A stretch of 64,000 nt of DNA from Mactra quadrangularis (taxonomy: Eukaryota > Mollusca > Bivalvia > Venerida > Mactridae): the NCBI GenBank assembly GCA_025267735.1, contig CM046294.1, forward strand, positions 19,340,162 through 19,404,161, read 5' to 3'. Position 1 is the first letter of the stretch, and every line of letters starts with the position of its first letter. The position numbers and the translations under genes are program-made. Under the pieces are notes generated by a model that saw nothing but the letters and a program-made list of their open reading frames with translations, was not told where the DNA came from and did not search any database. Positions 58,430-64,000 of this stretch are shown piece by piece.

Positions 58430-58570
58430 TCAACTAGAACGTCCGAGAACATTCGCAAATTGCGAACAAATGCGAACGCAACTAAGAGGTGACTCGCTAG
58501 GCGAACAAAGATGGCGGCCACGTTGTTTCACAGTCGTGAAGTTTGTTTGTGGAAGTCGCCATTTTGATTT
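58430..58570 (+). promoter_or_regulatory. CpG-rich patch with AAGATGGCGGCCAC
   Basis: An island of CpGs in AT-rich DNA: GAACGTCCGAGAAC, TTCGCAAATTGCGAAC, TGCGAACGCAAC. It contains AAGATGGCGGCC at 58508-58519, a YY1-type site that also supplies an ATG in good context. A 18-codon frame follows and stops at TGA. A reverse-oriented CGCCATTTT lies at 58558-58566. It may be a promoter and first exon, or just part of a repeat. Confidence 0.3.
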
Positions 58571-60044
58571 GCTTGTTGAAGCAAAATCATTTAATAAGTA
58601 GTTTGCCTAACAAAACCTTCACATGGCAAATGTTTTCGTTAAGGCACGCAATGCTGAAGTATATGTTCAAGGTAAATGGCCATATCCATCCAATCAAACA
58701 TGACTATCAATGGTTTCTTTTCCGTTCGTTGCTGTATGGCAAAACTGCATTTTAAGTAAACTTAAAGGGTATTTAGCTACCACTGTACATTGTGATTTGC
58801 ATACATATTTATAGGTCGCACATTCTAATGACAAAAGCATTGTAAAAAATTGTCAAATGTATGAGTTTGTGATTCAAAAGACAATTACACATCTTAAATT
58901 AAGGAATAAAAACCATCAGCATAACTTTAGCGAAATATAGAATGGCATAACATATGCTTCACGTTTTAGAATACTAGTGCAATGAAATCGGGATAAACAG
59001 TATGTATTTAATTGTGATAATTTAGTCCTTGAAATCTTTCGCACCATTCATATCACCATTCGCCAGAAACTAACGGTACTCATGCGTTATGAATAATAAT
59101 TTAGGTTGCCGAGGACGATCGCCATTGCGAATAATCATCTCCTCAGCTATAGCTTAATAAAGTTTAATAACTGCCAGTATTTACAGAATTGTTTTGTCTT
59201 AAGTCCAATCCAAGTCAACCATGCTTAATGAACCTTTCCATCACTAAATCTATTAGCATATTTTAAGGTTTATCAAACAAGCAAATGGTTATATTTGTGG
59301 GTCAGTCTATTGTTATTCAAATAAAAAAGTCACACTCGGAGTGGTCAATTGTCCGTTACTCACAAAAAGAAAAAAATACAATATTTTTTGTCAAGAAATA
59401 TTTTCAACCACGCACATTTAAGACAAAACATAGTGTAGCCTTTGTTTGTTTACCATTTATCAATGCTTGACAAAACTGCATTTTAGTTAAAGAATGGGAA
59501 TTCTCATGTTGTATTTATTGGCATAGTCTAAAAATATTGATAATAAGAATACTCATAAATAAACAAAAATTGACTTACTGTTGTCTTGACCTTGTGCCCT
59601 GAACACAAATTGCCGCAACAATCACAACAAGTTGAGACAGAATGCGCAGGAACAGCAATGAGTCTAGACTGCTTTCTCAAGTCGTAAATTTGATTGGTCA
59701 AAAATAGCTAACGCGCATGCGCAGTGGAACAAAATTTGAAAAAATCGGTTTGACATGAATGAGGTTCATGTCTGTAAAATTTTAAAAAATGCGGTTTGTG
59801 GTTTGCCATAGTTTTCATCGAATGGTAACCAAGATGCATTTAGTCTTAAGTACAATGTACATGTTTTGATGGCGAGCAAGATGATGTTAGGAGCGAAATC
59901 TTTTTCAACAAATTGACGTCTTAGCCTAGAAACAACTTACATTTTAGTAATAGAGTGCACATTGGTTTTTTATTATAACATAATAATTATCTTACTTCAG
60001 CAGATTATATAAATATAATACTTTGATGCGATCAAAACAGGTCT
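58571..60044. other. AT-rich DNA, nothing firm
   Basis: An NRF1-like GCGCATGCGC lies at 59713-59722. Frames at 58543-58755 and 59285-59470 have no recognised domain. Confidence 0.45.
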
Positions 60045-60048
60045 TTAA

Positions 60049-60573
60049 CCCTTAACCGCTTAATCCCGCATTTTTACGTGTCTAGACCCCCCCTCCAATA
60101 TGGCTGCCACAGCCTTGAAAATGGTGTTTTTTAACTAGATTTAGTGGATTTCACTACAGGATAGTTGTCTCTAAAAAAAGTGAGCTCTTTTCCGCGCGCC
60201 AGAAAAAAATCGGGGTCATTGACTGCAAAGAAATGGCGCCAAATGCTGATAAGAAAACATGTTTTTAGTCTCTGAAAAGACCTGGCACTTTAGACCTCAA
60301 TTTTGGAAAATATTACTGTTCGAAATGCCAATGTGGGGTGGAAAAAGAGCGAAAATTGCATTTTTGCCGTTTTTGCTTCGCCCCAGCGTTGCCATGGTAA
60401 CTGGGATCGAGACTGAACTTGGTTTTTCTAAAAGACATTCACCCAGGGAGTAACTTGGCCAAGTTGCATATCTGTATGATAATTAGTATTGAAATTACAG
60501 CATCTTGAAATAGCCTTAGCGCGTAATGGTGAAAAAATGGCTACTTTTCACACATCTCGCAACCAGTAAAGGG
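60049..60573. mobile_element. piggyBac-type non-autonomous element
   Basis: Flanked on both sides by TTAA (60045-60048 and 60574-60577), the fixed target of piggyBac transposases. The ends CCCTTAACCGCTT and AACCAGTAAAGGG are imperfect inverted repeats starting with the family's CCCT. The 525-bp interior is more GC-rich than its surroundings and has no transposase frame. Confidence 0.85.
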
Positions 60574-60577
60574 TTAA

Positions 60578-61585
60578 ATTCATATAACTGTAGCATGGTA
60601 GCATGACCTGCATGTATACAATGTGCTGCTACAGCGCTTCACCCAACCAAAAAAGTGCCAAATAGTATTTCATTAGATATAAATTTATACAGTCTAAGCA
60701 ACTGTCTTTTTAGAACACTCTTTTGCCTCCAATTGTTAGCTACCTGCTTTCAAGTACAGTAAAACCTGTCATATGCGACTTTCTGGCGGAACATCCAAAC
60801 ATGGTCACATATGACAGTGGGTCTTTAAATCCAGGTTCAAGTCAATATAATAGCGTGTCACCAATATTGCACTTTCAGGCAAATAAGTGAAACCCCCACT
60901 GAGTTGGGACATTAAACAGTTAAAAACATGATATTACATAGCATAATTCTCCCGATTTTCTATCAACTGTATATGATTTGTTTCCCATTTCCTACAATAG
61001 GAGGCAAAGCAATCATTATGGTTACAGCTTGCCAGTGTCTGCCCTCCACAAAAATGCTTTTTTATTAACGGGCAGCGTCTGATCGGATTACAAAACTCAA
61101 TGAAGCATTTGAATATGTCATATATTTTAATTAAAAGGTTACCGTCAACCGATTTTGTACCGAAGCATAAGGCATTTAGGATGGTCGCTAACATATGATA
61201 CGTCTGACTAAGTCATGTGGTCTGTTTAGAATTATTTATACAGGAAACTGGGTAAATAATGCTGAATCAGCGGGTTTTTAAAACTGCACTACAATGATAC
61301 GTGCGCTTTGAACTAATCATAGGTTTTGCAGCTGTGTACCGATTTCTCCATTTATTTACCTAAGTTTAAATGTAATGTTAGTCTTGGAATGCTGTTTATC
61401 TTTTTTTCTGATTATAAATATAAAATATATTATTGAAAGCGATTGGTTGAAGTACTTGTGGTTTTGGTGGTGTCTTGTTCTCAAAATTTAGTCACGTATA
61501 CATCTACACGTACATGTACTTTTACATAAGACTTTTAATTCTTGGGTTACTGTTGGTATCAATGATGTTTTGGTCGACCACTGTT
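60578..61585. other. AT-rich DNA, nothing recognised
   Basis: A minus-strand 86-codon frame at 60934-61194 has no recognised domain. Confidence 0.5.
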
Positions 61586-61597
61586 TCTTTTCCCATA

Positions 61598-61931
61598 GCC
61601 GCCCGGCTAGCTCAGTTGGTAGCACGCAAGTCTACTGATCGAAGGGTCGTGTGTTCGATTCCCGGGCGGGGCAAACGTTCGTGGAGCTTGGTCATGAAAT
61701 TATTTCTACGGCCATTCTCTCTCCTACCAATGATTCTTAATTATGTTTGGCAGTTGTCAGTCACTGACGAAAGTATGCGCCTAGTAGTTGGTTAACAGCT
61801 AAATCCAGAGATTTAGCCTTTCCAGGAACAGTAAGTAGGTCGACTGACCGCCGATATATGACCTATATAATGTGTTGCTTCGGCGTTTAACCCCACAAAC
61901 AAACAAACAAACAAATAAATAAACAAACAAA
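61598..61931 (+). mobile_element. tRNA-derived SINE-2, complete copy
   Basis: The head 61601-61673 has A box TAGCTCAGTTGG (61608-61619) and B box TGTTCGATTCC (61652-61662). Its acceptor arms pair at six of seven positions, but its T stem does not. The body includes GTGGAGCTTGGTCATGAAAT, CAGTCACTGACGAAAG and AGAGATTTAGCCTTTCCAGG. The 3' end has GACTGACCGCCGATATATGA and a CAAACAAACAAACAAA tail. A perfect 12-bp duplication, TCTTTTCCCATA, flanks it (61586-61597, 61932-61943). Confidence 0.96.
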
Positions 61932-61943
61932 TCTTTTCCCATA

Positions 61944-62491
61944 TTGTACCTAATGCAATGCCACCACCAGTTTAGTCCTCAGCATATGTCCAAGTTATAT
62001 GAATCAGCATTGCTTGATTTCTGAGAATATAAATAATTCCTTTAGAGAAATATATCTGTTCTAATGAACATGATGTACCATTAAAACGATATAAGAAAAT
62101 TACATTTTTCAATACTTTTTCAGTACTTTGCAATCAGCATATAAATATGTTTTGCCGAATAAAATTTAAAGAACTTCCTAAATACGTGCATATACATGTG
62201 TTTATGGCAACTCATGTTCATTACTATGTATAAAACTTGATTTTTAAAGCATGGTGACTGATATATTCTTCCTCTCAGAGAACTTAATTTGTAAATAAAA
62301 CGGAACTATTTTTCCTCGGAGTGTAAATTTCCTTCCAGAGTTTGGCCGAATTTCTAACAAATATTTTGTTGTATCTCTACTCTAAATTCGGCCGTGATCT
62401 AGCGCTGCAGAAAAATGTACATGTAGTTCTAAGTGTAAAAAAGTGAGTTTTGTGCTTTACTAAGTACATGTTAAAGTAGAGGAGTCGAATT
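61944..62491. other. AT-rich DNA, nothing recognised
   Basis: TTTGGCCGAATTT and AAATTCGGCCGTG (62341-62394) form a small inverted pair. Nothing else was seen. Confidence 0.5.
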
Positions 62492-62640
62492 TAGGGCTGC
62501 AACGATGCGATTCGAAACACCGAAAATCGATTGCGAGGGGACCGATTCGATTTCCATTTGAAACCCTTGATTTTCGATTCGATTCCGACCTTTAAACTTG
62601 CCTAAAGTTATAAGGATTTAAGACTTTTAGTTACAATAAT
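62492..62640 (+). mobile_element. hAT-3-like left end without a right end
   Basis: TAGGGCTGCAACGATGCGATTCG and the following TCGATTCGATT-type repeats match the left end of hAT-3 at 48540; the first 17 bases give TAGGGCTGCAACGATGC. No CAGCCCTA right end is found downstream in the window. Confidence 0.7.
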
Positions 62641-62726
62641 AAACTAGTGATAAATAAATCAGTATGAAAATTTATTTGTTTTATTTATCTTGTTCTAAAA
62701 TAAATGTTAAAGCATTAAGTAACAAT

Positions 62727-63121
62727 GTACCGCCGCATTATGTCGCAACGCCGCATTATGTCGCACTTGACGCAAAATGTCGCAATGTCGACGCATTATG
62801 TCGCAATCGACGCAATATGTCGCAATCGTCTCCCGCAAAATGTCGCAGGGCTGACGCAAAATGTCGCAAATTTTTAGACTAACGCAATATGTCGCAACCC
62901 CTAACGCAAAATGTCGCTATTATGAATTTTGTTACACAACATATCTTAACAACTTATAAATGCAACTTAACTAAGACAGATCCTGAAATAAGCAAACTAC
63001 AAGATATATTTTTATATATTTTCGTTAAAGCTCTGATTTTATGTACCGCCGCAATATGTCGCAACGCCACATTATGTCGCAATTGACGCAAAATGACGCA
63101 ATGGCGACGAATTATGTCGCA
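62727..63121 (+). repeat. CpG-rich array of CGCAWWATGTCGCA units
   Basis: Thirteen units of CGCAWWATGTCGCA, spaced 16-28 bp, lie in two blocks: nine at 62727-62918 and four at 63043-63121. The first 79 bp of block one (62727-62805) recur as block two without gaps, at 73 of 79 positions. The unit is partly self-complementary (GCGACAT, WW, TGCG). Frames reading through give CRN and MSQ repeats and are not judged to be real proteins. Confidence 0.88.
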
Positions 63122-63763
63122 CCTTGTTATTTTAATTTTTCTGAGGGTATCTCCTATTTACAAAATAAAGCCATTTTCTTATTGATTTTCAAATACCTTG
63201 TTAATGAACGCCGCAATTCGTTAAGACTTCTGAAGTCAATGCTCGGGATCTAGGCCTTATTACCCCCAGAGTCAAGGAGAACAGAGTACACTTTTTAATG
63301 ACTGGATACTGTGTACAAAAAGATGGTGTCTACTTTAAAGTGTTTGTTTTTGATCCTGTCTATATGTATCATTATTTTGAAAACGAACCTGTCAATTATA
63401 AAAAAAAATATATAGCAGACACAAAAAAGTGTATCGATTAAAAGCTAATGCCAACAAAAGCACGTAAGGCGAGATATTTCTATCCGAAATCTTGAAAACA
63501 ATTGTCGAGTGCAACATGAATTCGAAAATTGCTTAGTATAAATTTTTATAGGCCTCGAATTAAGCAAGACTTGTGCAAGCGCAGTTAAGGATGGTGCACT
63601 CCGTATAAGTCCGTTAATTTCCGAGTGTTTAAATCACGATTGAAGGTAGGTGGATACAATGTTTCATAAAAATCAAAAGTCAGTCAAACTTCACGAAAGT
63701 CGGTGTACATGTAGAGTCACAATTGTATTTTATAAATATGACACTTATTTTAATTTTTATTGC
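63122..63763. other. AT-rich DNA, nothing recognised
   Basis: No gene was seen. ACGCCGCAATTCG at 63208-63220 may be a last decayed unit of the array just upstream. Confidence 0.45.
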
Positions 63764-64000
63764 GACGTCACTATGGCAACGACGTGTAATAGTCACACGT
63801 ATAAAACACGTGTAGAAAACGTCGCGCTAGTTAAAACGACGTTTTAATGTGTTAACAAGCTCGAAACTTCTTTTAAAAAATACATTATTGTATGCACAGA
63901 GATTTTTGCTTAAATTGATATCAGATTTGCTAGAGAGCTACTTAACGACGACGTAACGTTTAGAAAACAATTAAAAATCGTCGTAAAATTTAACGTCGTT
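63764..64000. other. stretch rich in ACGACG/CGTCG, cut by window end
   Basis: GCGACGTCACTATGG, CAACGACGTG, AAACGTCGCGCTAG, AAAACGACGTTTT, GACGACGTAACG, ATCGTCGTAAAA and AACGTCGTT crowd into 237 bp. AAAACGACGTTTT is close to a palindrome. The pattern continues to the edge, so its extent is unknown. Confidence 0.55.

Noticed and set aside
61601..61673. Possible functional tRNA gene
   Set aside because: The acceptor arms nearly pair, but the T stem does not, and the unit is the head of a 334-bp SINE with target duplications.
62727..63121. CRISPR-like array
   Set aside because: Units are short, spacers are irregular and drift together with the units, and the DNA is eukaryotic in every other respect.

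Overview
The window looks like nuclear DNA from a metazoan, most likely a mollusc and probably a bivalve. It is very AT-rich, has no bacterial-style ORFs or operons, and is full of short non-autonomous transposable elements, tRNA-derived SINEs and microsatellites. The SINEs carry pol III A and B boxes. Several elements resemble repeats I associate with bivalve genomes, such as the 43.1 kb element with GCTCACCTGAG ends and a GACGGACGGACG run. The phylum call is an inference from repeat style and was not tested by any search.

I find no protein-coding gene I would defend. All open frames are short (at most 132 codons), and the longest ones are translated microsatellites or SINEs. The window is best read as a gene-poor intergenic or long intronic region. 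Isolated small exons cannot be excluded. The best regulatory-looking spots are an NRF1-plus-ETS pair (8926-8955), an inverted ETS pair around a TGACGTA (36939-36995), and a CpG-rich patch with a YY1-type AAGATGGCGGCC at 58430-58570.

Layout. 0-10 kb: MITE-A, a palindromic element (family B) split by a SINE with a perfect target duplication, the first family C element, a 40-bp tandem array, a large ATC microsatellite, and a 37-bp-arm foldback. 10-22 kb: a 122-bp tandem duplication, two hAT-type elements with perfect 8-bp duplications, a 1.1 kb stretch with a recurring AACGTACGGGACA motif, pentanucleotide satellite, an inverted-repeat element, and a second hAT type. 22-35 kb: a decayed ~130-bp tandem array, several SINEs, family C with a perfect 8-bp duplication, and a 423-bp element with 30-bp inverted arms. 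35-50 kb: a ~60-bp tandem array, the family D repeats (one of them split by a hAT insertion), a GAT/AAT microsatellite, and two more terminal-inverted-repeat elements. 50-64 kb: a TGTTTTAAAACA-rich patch, a foldback with internal 22-bp tandem repeats, a piggyBac-type element with TTAA ends, a full-length SINE with 12-bp duplications, and an unusual CpG-rich array of a CGCAWWATGTCGCA unit.

The elements tell a history rather than a pathway. Many families share no coding capacity and must have been mobilised by enzymes made elsewhere. Nested insertions (a SINE in family B at 1.5 kb, a hAT in family D at 48.5 kb) give relative ages. The two least explained signals are the CGCAWWATGTCGCA array (62727-63121) and the AACGTACGGGACA series (12200-13312).
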